Shown here: positions 1 to 5,841 of the stretch, one piece after another
Numbering within the stretch: the stretch's first letter is position 1
How the letters are laid out: every line of letters begins with the position of its first letter
Position numbers and translations under genes: made by a program
Notes under the pieces: model-generated
Database searches by the model: none
Seen by the model: the letters and a program-made list of their open reading frames with translations, nothing else
What the model was told of the DNA's origin: nothing
Assembly (NCBI GenBank): GCA_036525535.1
Contig: DATDAH010000150.1
Span: forward strand, 1 to 15,834
Reading direction: 5' to 3'
DNA from: DATDAH01 sp036525535
GTDB lineage: Bacteria; Actinomycetota; Acidimicrobiia; Acidimicrobiales; DATDAH01
Length of the DNA stretch: 15,834 nt

Positions 1-32
1 GCGCTCCGACTGGTGACCTACCTGGCGTCGCT

Positions 33-38
33 TACCAT
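33..38 (+). promoter_or_regulatory. Candidate -10 box (TACCAT) for a leaderless SDR mRNA
   Basis: TACCAT fits the actinobacterial TANNNT -10 consensus and ends 5 bases before the GTG at 44. No Shine-Dalgarno-like sequence precedes that GTG, so transcription may start at or next to the start codon. No convincing -35 is visible, and only 32 bases lie upstream in the window. Inferred from sequence only. Confidence 0.35.
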
Positions 39-43
39 TCGGC

Positions 44-802
44 GTGGCTCCTGCCGAGCACGGGCGTGCTGTTCTGATCACGGGTGCATCGGGTGGGATC
101 GGGGCGGCGATCGCCCGTGTGTTCGCCGAATCCGGCGACCGCGTCGCCGTCCACTACAGCACTGGGGCAACGCGCGCCGAGGCCGCGCTCGCATCGCTCG
201 ACGGTGACGGCCACCTGTTGGTACATGCCGATCTTGCGGATCCCGACGCGATCCTGGCGATGGTCGATCAGGTCGCCGAGGGATTCGGTCGCATCGACGT
301 GCTGGTGAACAACGCCGGCGTCTACGCGCCGCACCCGATCGGCGAGACGGACTACGCCACCTGGCAACGGGCGTGGAAAGACACGCTCGCGGTCAACCTC
401 GTAGGAGCCGCCAACGTGACGTGGTGCGCCGCTCGGCACATGGGTCGGGGCGGTCGGATCGTGAACGTCGCATCGCGTGGTGCCTTCCGGGGAGAGCCTC
501 GGCAACCGGCCTACGGCGCGAGCAAGGCCGGCCTGGTCGCGTTCGGTCAATCGCTCGCTCGGGCCCTCGGGCCGCGGGGGATAGCGGTCACGTCGGTCGC
601 TCCCGGCATCACTGACACCGAGATGGCGAAGGAGGCTCTTGCCGGCGCCGAGGCCGAGGGTCGGCGAGCCGAGAGCCCACTCAACCGGATCACCTCGCCC
701 GACGACGTCGCGGCTGCGGTCTTCTACCTCGCGTCGCCCGCGGCAGAGATGGCGAGCGGGACCGTGCTCGACCTCAACGGTGCGTCACACCTTCGACTCT
801 GA
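44..802 (+). CDS. Classical SDR family oxidoreductase (FabG-like)
   Basis: This encodes a 252-residue NAD(P)-dependent short-chain dehydrogenase/reductase, normal length for a classical SDR. Visible motifs are the cofactor loop TGASGGIG (residues 13-20), NNAG (89-92), the structural/catalytic Asn of NLVG (118), and the catalytic Ser144, Tyr157 and Lys161 in the usual S-x12-YxxxK arrangement. The C-terminus (GTVLDLNGAS) resembles the usual SDR ending. An in-frame stop at 14-16 lies upstream and GTG 44 is the only reasonable start before the Rossmann strand. There is no ribosome binding site, but a TACCAT box sits 5 bases upstream. The gene is convergent with the hemerythrin-SRPBCC gene. The alcohol or ketone substrate cannot be told from sequence. 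The family call is firm, the role unknown. Confidence 0.93.
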   Translation: MAPAEHGRAVLITGASGGIGAAIARVFAESGDRVAVHYSTGATRAEAALASLDGDGHLLVHADLADPDAILAMVDQVAEGFGRIDVLVNNAGVYAPHPIGETDYATWQRAWKDTLAVNLVGAANVTWCAARHMGRGGRIVNVASRGAFRGEPRQPAYGASKAGLVAFGQSLARALGPRGIAVTSVAPGITDTEMAKEALAGAEAEGRRAESPLNRITSPDDVAAAVFYLASPAAEMASGTVLDLNGASHLRL

Positions 803-849
803 CCTGCAGGCTGCCGCTGGCGTTCGGACAGGTCCTTTGCACGATCCCG

Positions 850-2007
850 TCAGGAGATGCTGCGGACCGCGGAGGACCCGGTGACGACCTCGCCCAGTCG
901 TCGAAGATCCTCGGTCAGGGCCTCGGAGCGGTCGCGGTGAACAGGCAGGATCGTGGCGTAGACGACGTCCAACACCTTGGGCGCCCGGATCACGCGGAAG
1001 GTCTGCTCGATGCGCGTGCCGCCGTCATCCTCCGCGAGCCGGATGCACCACTCGGAACTGTCGGGATAGAAGGTCGTCGGCACGGTGCGCCAGCTGAACT
1101 CGTACGGCTCCGCGGTGCGAACCTCGCACACCCGACCCCAGCGGAGAAGGCCTTGGCGGTTCCGGCCACGGAAGCGGGCCCCCGGCACCGCCGCCGTTGC
1201 TCCGCCGAGCCATGAGGCCGACACGCACTCGTGGCTCCACTCGCCGACACGGGTGACGTCCTGTACGACATCCCAGACGGCGTCGATGGGGGCGTCGACG
1301 ACGACCTCGTTGCGACCGGCCTTCTGGACGCGTCGGACATCCGGTGGCGGGCCCCAACACGCTTGCTTCTGGAGGCGGTAGGCGCGGCTGAAGCCGTGGA
1401 GCAGGACGAACCGGGGGACGGCGGGGACCAAGCCGACGACGGTCTCGCGGTCCGCCGGGCTCAGGTCGTCGATCAGCCAGTGACCCTCTCGCCCGAGTTG
1501 GACGAACGACTTGGGCGCGATGTTGTACTCGTTCTCGATGGCGCGCCACTCGGCGGTGGTGAGGGTGGACGAGGCGATCGGCATCGCCTCGTCCTCCTCC
1601 CGGCGAAGATGGGGCAGGAGCACCACTTGCAGCTGCTCGAGCGCGGCGAGCAGTGCATGCCGCCGGCCATCGCGGTCGCTGGTCCGATAGCCCGCGGCTT
1701 GGTCCTCCACCGCCGCCATCGCCACAGCGATCGCCTCGTGGTCCGCGCTCATGGCGTCCAGCAGCGCGGCTGCGTCGGGCCGGCGCTCTCTGATCACGGG
1801 GTAGAGGCCGGCGTCCTCGGACTCGTGATGGTCGTGGAGGAACCCCATCATCCACTCGAGGTGGGAGGCGACAGCCGTACGTTGCCGTTCTCCGGGGGGT
1901 GGGCTGCGGCGCAGCACGGCCACGGCGCGGTCGAGGTCGCGGCGCAACGCCTGGTGGGTGATGCGCATCATCGACGTGTCCGCTGGTGCATCGGCGTCGA
2001 GGGTCAC
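850..2007 (-). CDS. Hemerythrin-like / SRPBCC two-domain fusion protein
   Basis: A 385-residue cytoplasmic protein with two domains. Residues about 14-145 look like a hemerythrin/HHE cation-binding four-helix bundle: His18, the HDHHESED cluster (58-65), DHE (89-91) and HLRREEDE (133-140) supply the His and Glu/Asp expected of a di-iron site. Residues about 225-375 resemble an SRPBCC (polyketide cyclase/START-like) hydrophobic-pocket fold, with VDAPIDAVWDVVQDVTRVGEWS near its start. I chose GTG 2007 because AAGGAG lies 7 bases upstream. The frame stays open to 2154, but that part lies inside the TetR gene and reads as non-coding. It starts 19 bases after the tetR stop, so the two are probably co-transcribed. 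Hemerythrins bind O2 or sense O2/NO; the SRPBCC ligand is unknown. Domain calls are confident, the function inferred. Confidence 0.88.
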   Translation of the reverse strand: MTLDADAPADTSMMRITHQALRRDLDRAVAVLRRSPPPGERQRTAVASHLEWMMGFLHDHHESEDAGLYPVIRERRPDAAALLDAMSADHEAIAVAMAAVEDQAAGYRTSDRDGRRHALLAALEQLQVVLLPHLRREEDEAMPIASSTLTTAEWRAIENEYNIAPKSFVQLGREGHWLIDDLSPADRETVVGLVPAVPRFVLLHGFSRAYRLQKQACWGPPPDVRRVQKAGRNEVVVDAPIDAVWDVVQDVTRVGEWSHECVSASWLGGATAAVPGARFRGRNRQGLLRWGRVCEVRTAEPYEFSWRTVPTTFYPDSSEWCIRLAEDDGGTRIEQTFRVIRAPKVLDVVYATILPVHRDRSEALTEDLRRLGEVVTGSSAVRSIS

Positions 2008-2014
2008 GGCAGAG

Positions 2015-2020
2015 CTCCTT
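2015..2020 (-). promoter_or_regulatory. Ribosome binding site AAGGAG fixing the hemerythrin-SRPBCC start
   Basis: Read on the minus strand, AAGGAG is followed by 7 bases and then GTG at 2007. It lies in the 19-base gap after the tetR stop and supports the 385-residue form over the longer open frame. Confidence 0.75.
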
Positions 2021-2026
2021 GTGTCA

Positions 2027-2686
2027 TCAGGGGGAGGGAAGGACGCGCTCGAGCGTCTCGGCCATCCATTCCTCGTACTGCTCGGGGGTCCAGTCGGACT
2101 CCGCCACGAGCAGCAGGTACAGCTCTGGGCTCGCCATCGCCCATATCCCGTCACGCTCGGCGGCCGTCGGCTCCCGCTCGAGGATCAGTTCGATGCCGGC
2201 TCCGACATCTCGACGTTGACGTTCGCGAGTCGCCCGCAGCACTTCGGCGATCTCGGCGTCGCTCGAAGCGGCTTCGCGGATCACCTTCGCGAACGCGGCG
2301 GTTCGCCCGTGGATGACCGCGATGAGCTGCGCCGCGGCCGAGATCCGCTCGGTACGAGAGCCCTGGGCCATCGCCGCGAACTCCGGTCGCTCGGCCACCG
2401 CCAGGGGGCGGTCGTCTCCCACCACGGCGATGTCGATCACCGCGTCGAGCAACCGCCGCTTCGAGGAGAAGTGTGAGTACAGGGTCTCCGTGGAGACTCC
2501 GGCGTCGGCCGCCACGTCGCGCATCCCCGTGCCGACCCAACCCTTTTCGGTGAACGACCGGGTTGCCGCGGCGATGAGCGCCGTCCGTGTCTCCTCTGCC
2601 CGTTGGGCCCGCAGCGGTGACCGGTACTGCCGTCGGCTCTCGCGGTCGGCGCCTGCGCCCTGCTTCGTCGGCGTTGCTCTCGCCAC
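2027..2686 (-). CDS. TetR/AcrR family transcriptional regulator
   Basis: A 219-residue one-component repressor-type protein. After a basic 25-residue tail, residues about 30-80 form the TetR DNA-binding domain: a first helix (TRTALIAAATRSFTEKGW) and a helix-turn-helix ending in AGVSTETLYSHFSSKRRLL. The rest is the variable helical ligand and dimerisation domain, typical in length. GTG 2686 is the start; no Shine-Dalgarno is visible, but a -10-like TAGGCT ends 7 bases upstream. It shares an operon with the hemerythrin-SRPBCC gene, and an AT-rich inverted repeat overlapping its putative -35 is a likely autoregulatory operator. The inducer is unknown. The upstream FAD gene may also be under its control, but this is inference. 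Confidence 0.92.
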   Translation of the reverse strand: MARATPTKQGAGADRESRRQYRSPLRAQRAEETRTALIAAATRSFTEKGWVGTGMRDVAADAGVSTETLYSHFSSKRRLLDAVIDIAVVGDDRPLAVAERPEFAAMAQGSRTERISAAAQLIAVIHGRTAAFAKVIREAASSDAEIAEVLRATRERQRRDVGAGIELILEREPTAAERDGIWAMASPELYLLLVAESDWTPEQYEEWMAETLERVLPSP

Positions 2687-2693
2687 GAGGGCG

Positions 2694-2722
2694 AGCCTAG
2701 AACACTTCAGTAATCACTACAA
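2694..2722 (-). promoter_or_regulatory. Putative tetR promoter, leaderless type
   Basis: On the minus strand TTGTAG (2722-2717) and TAGGCT (2699-2694) are separated by exactly 17 bases. The -10-like box ends 7 bases before the GTG at 2686, which puts the expected transcription start at or next to the start codon. The stretch is notably AT-rich for this genome. Not tested; sequence inference only. Confidence 0.5.
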
Positions 2723-2739
2723 GTATGTTCCAGTGATTA
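2711..2739. promoter_or_regulatory. Inverted repeat TAATCACT-N13-AGTGATTA, candidate TetR operator
   Basis: Perfect 8-base arms lie at 2711-2718 and 2732-2739, centred on 2725. The proximal arm overlaps the putative tetR -35, and the distal arm contains the stop codon of the FAD-protein gene (TAA, 2739-2737). AT-rich arms without a T-tract argue against an intrinsic terminator. TetR proteins usually bind such palindromes beside their own gene, so autoregulation is the natural reading. Confidence 0.55.
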
Positions 2740-4185
2740 TTCGCGACGCACCTCTGCGTCGTCGTCGGGGTCGAACATGAGCTCCTGCTCGCGGGGGCTC
2801 GCGGTGGCCCGGAAGGCACGGAGCTTCTCCAATGCCGGGAAGACCGCCGTGAGGAAGCGGCCCTGCAGGTCGGGCAGCGTGGGCTCGCCAGTCGACCCGA
2901 GGCCCTTCACCACGTTGAGGCGAGAACCGTCGAGCCACGCCTGGACGTCGGGCTCGGCGGCCCATCGCACCTCGGCGTGCAGCCCCATGACCACCGCTCG
3001 CAGGAAGTCGAAGGGCGTGTCTGAGTACGGGTTCGGCGGGATGAGGCGGTTCTTCTCGCCGATCGACCGGTCGGTGGTCTCGACGTAGCCGGTCACGGCC
3101 GCCGAGAGCGTCGGGCTCATGCGCGTGACGCACTGCAGCGTGATCGTGTCCTCGGCGAAGACAGGGCGGGGTGGGACGCGGGGAAGGCCGGGGGCGGCGC
3201 AGTGGACGTGGAGGTGACCGGACGACGTCGGGATCGACCCCTCGTCGAGCACGATCTGGTCGCGCTCGATGCGGCGCACGTGACCCCGTCGCACGACGTT
3301 CTCGATACCTCGGAGCCCATCCCGCTCGGCGATGCTCAGGGTGGGGCCCTTGGCCATCGTCGGCTGCACCGCGGGGTCGAGTCGGAGCATCACCTCGGCC
3401 TGCTCGAGCCGCTCGTAGACCTGGTCCACGGACTCGCAGGCCGCCACGGCCTCGAGCTCGACGACCACCCCCTCGAAGGTGCGCACGGCGCCCGGGCCGG
3501 GCTGGAAGTAGGCACGGTTCATGAGCCAGGCGTCGCGCGGCCGTATCCAGGTGATGGCTTCGGGCGAGGTGCCCTGTTCGAGCAGCCAGGTGCACGCATC
3601 CATCGCCGTCTTGCCCGCGCCGATGATCACGAAGCCGTCCGGCGGGTCGGCGACCCGGACCAGGTCCCCGACCGGGACGCAGCGGGCCCCCTCGGCGACC
3701 TCGAACGGTGGTGGCTCGGTGGCGGGCACACGGGACGCCAGGACGGTCGCGTCGACCACCCGACGGCGCACGGCCACCTCCGACGCCTGACCGGTGAGGA
3801 GCGACCGGAAGCGCCGATCGCCGAGGTACTCGCTCATCGGGAAGAAGCGGACCCGGCCCGAGGGCAGCAGGCGATGCCGCATCACCCCGTCGAAGTACCC
3901 GCAGATCTCGGTGCCGCCGGCGAGCTCGTGAAAGCCCCGGTTCGGGCCGTCGTGGTCGACGCGGTCGTGACCGAGCGGCGTCGAGTTGACGCCGTAGTTG
4001 GCGGAGGGTTGATGGAGCTGGACGAAGGGGTAGGCGTCCAGCCAGTGCCCCCCGGGGGCCGGACGACGGTCGACCATGATCACATCGACCTCGGGGTCCT
4101 CGATCAGGGCATCGACGAAGGCCATGGCGACGGCGCCGGCCCCGATGACCAGGTAGTCGGTGTCCACTCGCGCCATCCCTTGCAT
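2737..4185 (-). CDS. FAD/NAD(P)-binding oxidoreductase (flavin monooxygenase-like)
   Basis: A 482-residue soluble flavoprotein-like protein. The N-terminal Rossmann strand-loop-helix carries GAGAVA (residues 15-20), so the third Gly of the usual GxGxxG is Ala. It is followed by VDRRPAPGGHW (38-48), resembling the FAD-ribose region of FMO-type proteins. A second dinucleotide motif GAGKTAMD (189-196) fits NAD(P)H binding. Function is likely oxidation or monooxygenation of an unknown substrate with NAD(P)H. Start choice is open: ATG 4185, ATG 4176 or GTG 4167. The GTG has AAGGG 9 bases upstream and still precedes the first strand, and I keep the longest form. It is upstream of and co-directional with tetR, 50 bases away, and divergent from the thioesterase-like gene. 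Fold confident, reaction not. Confidence 0.85.
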   Translation of the reverse strand: MQGMARVDTDYLVIGAGAVAMAFVDALIEDPEVDVIMVDRRPAPGGHWLDAYPFVQLHQPSANYGVNSTPLGHDRVDHDGPNRGFHELAGGTEICGYFDGVMRHRLLPSGRVRFFPMSEYLGDRRFRSLLTGQASEVAVRRRVVDATVLASRVPATEPPPFEVAEGARCVPVGDLVRVADPPDGFVIIGAGKTAMDACTWLLEQGTSPEAITWIRPRDAWLMNRAYFQPGPGAVRTFEGVVVELEAVAACESVDQVYERLEQAEVMLRLDPAVQPTMAKGPTLSIAERDGLRGIENVVRRGHVRRIERDQIVLDEGSIPTSSGHLHVHCAAPGLPRVPPRPVFAEDTITLQCVTRMSPTLSAAVTGYVETTDRSIGEKNRLIPPNPYSDTPFDFLRAVVMGLHAEVRWAAEPDVQAWLDGSRLNVVKGLGSTGEPTLPDLQGRFLTAVFPALEKLRAFRATASPREQELMFDPDDDAEVRRE

Positions 4186-4342
4186 CGTCCGAGGTCACGG
4201 GCCGAACCAGTATCGCGCCGCGGTCCTCGACCCGGAGGACGTCCGATCGACCACAGCCGCACGTCCGGGCTGATCGCTCAGCAGAACCGGTCGTGGTCGA
4301 GAGCGGCGTCGGAAGTCACGGCAGCGTCGCACCAGAACGGGC

Positions 4343-4822
4343 ATGATCTGGTCGGTGTCTCGGGAGGGCTGGTTCTTCGACGCCGCTGATCTTTCGGCGC
4401 ATGAGGTTCCGCGGAGCGCGACCGGCATCGTCCTCTGCCCGGAGCCCTGCGGCTTGCGCGGAGCGTGCCGTCTCGGCATCCAGGTCGAACGGCTCGAAGG
4501 CGAGAACGCCGCCTACTTCGAGGTCGAATGTCCGGCCGATCACCGGGAGCGTCCGGACTTCGCCCACGGCACCTGGACGGCAGCCGTCATGAGCGAGATG
4601 TGTGGTGTCCTGCCGGTCCTGTTGGGGATCATCGCCTACATGGGCACCCTCACCGTGCGCTTTCAGGCACCGGTCCCGATGGGTGAGCGATTCATCGGCA
4701 GAGCGACGCTCTACGGCCGTGAGCGGCGGAAGCTCTTCGTGAGCGCAACGCTCTCGTCGTCAGTGACCGGCACTGAGCTCGCGCAGGCATCGATGGTCAT
4801 GATCGCCGCGACCGCGGAGTAA
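4343..4822 (+). CDS. PaaI-like hotdog-fold thioesterase family protein
   Basis: A 159-residue small protein. Residues about 45-157 read as a hotdog domain: HGTWTAAVMSEM (75-86) matches the family's HGG...D/E active-site helix with Glu85 as possible catalytic acid, followed by strands such as TLTVRFQAPVPMGERFIGRA (102-121) and a final strand. The expected role is hydrolysis of an acyl-CoA or acyl-carrier thioester. An unusual N-terminal segment has Cys32, Cys36 and Cys42 (C-x3-C-x5-C) before the first hotdog strand. ATG 4343 has only a weak upstream purine run; GTG 4355 is an alternative. It is divergent from the FAD gene across 157 bases in which I see no convincing promoter, and convergent with the ATP-grasp gene (26-base gap). 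Confidence 0.8.
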   Translation: MIWSVSREGWFFDAADLSAHEVPRSATGIVLCPEPCGLRGACRLGIQVERLEGENAAYFEVECPADHRERPDFAHGTWTAAVMSEMCGVLPVLLGIIAYMGTLTVRFQAPVPMGERFIGRATLYGRERRKLFVSATLSSSVTGTELAQASMVMIAATAE

Positions 4823-4848
4823 TGCAGACCCGCCCCTGGCCTCGGGCG

Positions 4849-5841
4849 TCAGCGGGCGGCCACGCGCTTCTCGAGGGCTTCGATGATGGTGGGGGCGAAG
4901 TCGACGCCGTTGACGAGCTGGGCGCTGCCGAGGCCGCCCGGGGTGAACACGTTGATCTCCAGGAGGCGGCCACCCATGATGTCGAGGCCGACGAGGAACA
5001 TGCCGTCCTCTTGGAGCTGGGGACGGATGAGGTCGACCAGGCGGAGGATCTCGTCGTCGATCTCGGTGGCTACGGCGCGGCCGCCGGCCCGCATGTTGGA
5101 GCGGGCCTCGCCCTCGGCCGGCACCCGGCGGAAGGCGGCGAAGGCGCCGTCGACCACGAGCGGCTCCCCGTCGAGCAGGAAGAGCCGGATGTCGCCCTGG
5201 TCGGCGTCGGGAAGGACCGCCTGGGCCGCGAGGTAGCCGTCCCGGGCGAGCGCCTCCACCATCTGGTCGAGGTTGACGTCGTCCTCGGGCTGCACGAAGA
5301 AGACGCCCTCCCCACCGGACCCCTGGAGGGGCTTGAGCACAGCGCGGCCGTCGTGGTCGGCGAGGAAGGCGCGGACGTCGTCGACGTTGCGGGTGATGAC
5401 GCTGACCGGTCGGGCCGCTCGGGGCAGGTGCTCCAGGTAGAGCTTGGTGACGGCTCGGGCCATGCCGACGGGGTCGTTGAGGACGAGAACGCCCCGCTGG
5501 GCGGCGAGCTCGCCGAAGAGGAGGCCGATGGTCTGGGCCCACGGACGGTCGTGCACGTCGTCGGCGGGGTCGTTGCGGATGAGCAGGGCGTCGAAGTCGT
5601 CCAACAGGATGCGCTCGCGGTCGCCGGTGCCGGCCTCGGCCAGGTAGTCCCTGCCGTCGACGGTGTCGGTCGGCGGGTGCCACGCGTGCGCTCGCAGACA
5701 GTCGTCGGGATCACAGGCGAAGTCGCCGGCGTCCACGTACCAGACATCGTGGCCGCGCACCGCGGCGCTGATGGCCAGCCTCGTCGTCGTGTAGGTCGGC
5801 AGCTCCGTGGTGAGATCGTTCACGAACATGCAGAGCTTCAC
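4849..5841 (-). CDS. GshB-like ATP-grasp ligase paired with DUF1704 peptidase
   Basis: A 330-residue ATP-grasp enzyme resembling prokaryotic glutathione synthetase (GshB). Visible motifs are LNDPVGM (121-127) with a Lys at 133, the Gly-rich ATP loop KPLQGSGGEGVFF (170-182), GDIRLFLLDG (216-225), GEARSN (244-249), GLDIMG (285-290) and the metal-binding EIN (295-297). These predict ATP-dependent formation of a peptide/amide bond through an acyl phosphate. GTG 5841 is the start: it overlaps the DUF1704 stop as GTGA, with GGGAG 7 bases upstream; the frame remains open to 5967 but that stretch lies within DUF1704 coding sequence. No gshA is visible and most Actinobacteria use mycothiol, so a substrate other than gamma-Glu-Cys is likely (inference). 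Confidence 0.9.
   Translation of the reverse strand: MKLCMFVNDLTTELPTYTTTRLAISAAVRGHDVWYVDAGDFACDPDDCLRAHAWHPPTDTVDGRDYLAEAGTGDRERILLDDFDALLIRNDPADDVHDRPWAQTIGLLFGELAAQRGVLVLNDPVGMARAVTKLYLEHLPRAARPVSVITRNVDDVRAFLADHDGRAVLKPLQGSGGEGVFFVQPEDDVNLDQMVEALARDGYLAAQAVLPDADQGDIRLFLLDGEPLVVDGAFAAFRRVPAEGEARSNMRAGGRAVATEIDDEILRLVDLIRPQLQEDGMFLVGLDIMGGRLLEINVFTPGGLGSAQLVNGVDFAPTIIEALEKRVAAR

Noticed and set aside
801..834. GACCTG/CAGGTC inverted repeat between the convergent SDR and hemerythrin genes, as a terminator
   Set aside because: The 6-base stem has a 22-base loop and no T-tract follows on either strand.
2008..2154. Longer N-terminus for the hemerythrin-SRPBCC protein
   Set aside because: The extension lies inside tetR, is rich in Ser, Pro, Arg and Cys without family support, and a good ribosome binding site precedes GTG 2007.
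1231..2316. A 361-codon plus-strand open frame across the hemerythrin and tetR genes
   Set aside because: It spans two well-supported minus-strand genes and has no recognisable protein features.
2717..4198. A 493-codon minus-strand frame overlapping the FAD protein
   Set aside because: It is very Arg/Pro-rich with no motifs, while the overlapping frame encodes two dinucleotide-binding motifs.
4831..4848. CGCCC/GGGCG stem between the convergent thioesterase and ATP-grasp genes, as a bidirectional terminator
   Set aside because: A 5-base GC stem without any T-tract is common by chance at this base composition.
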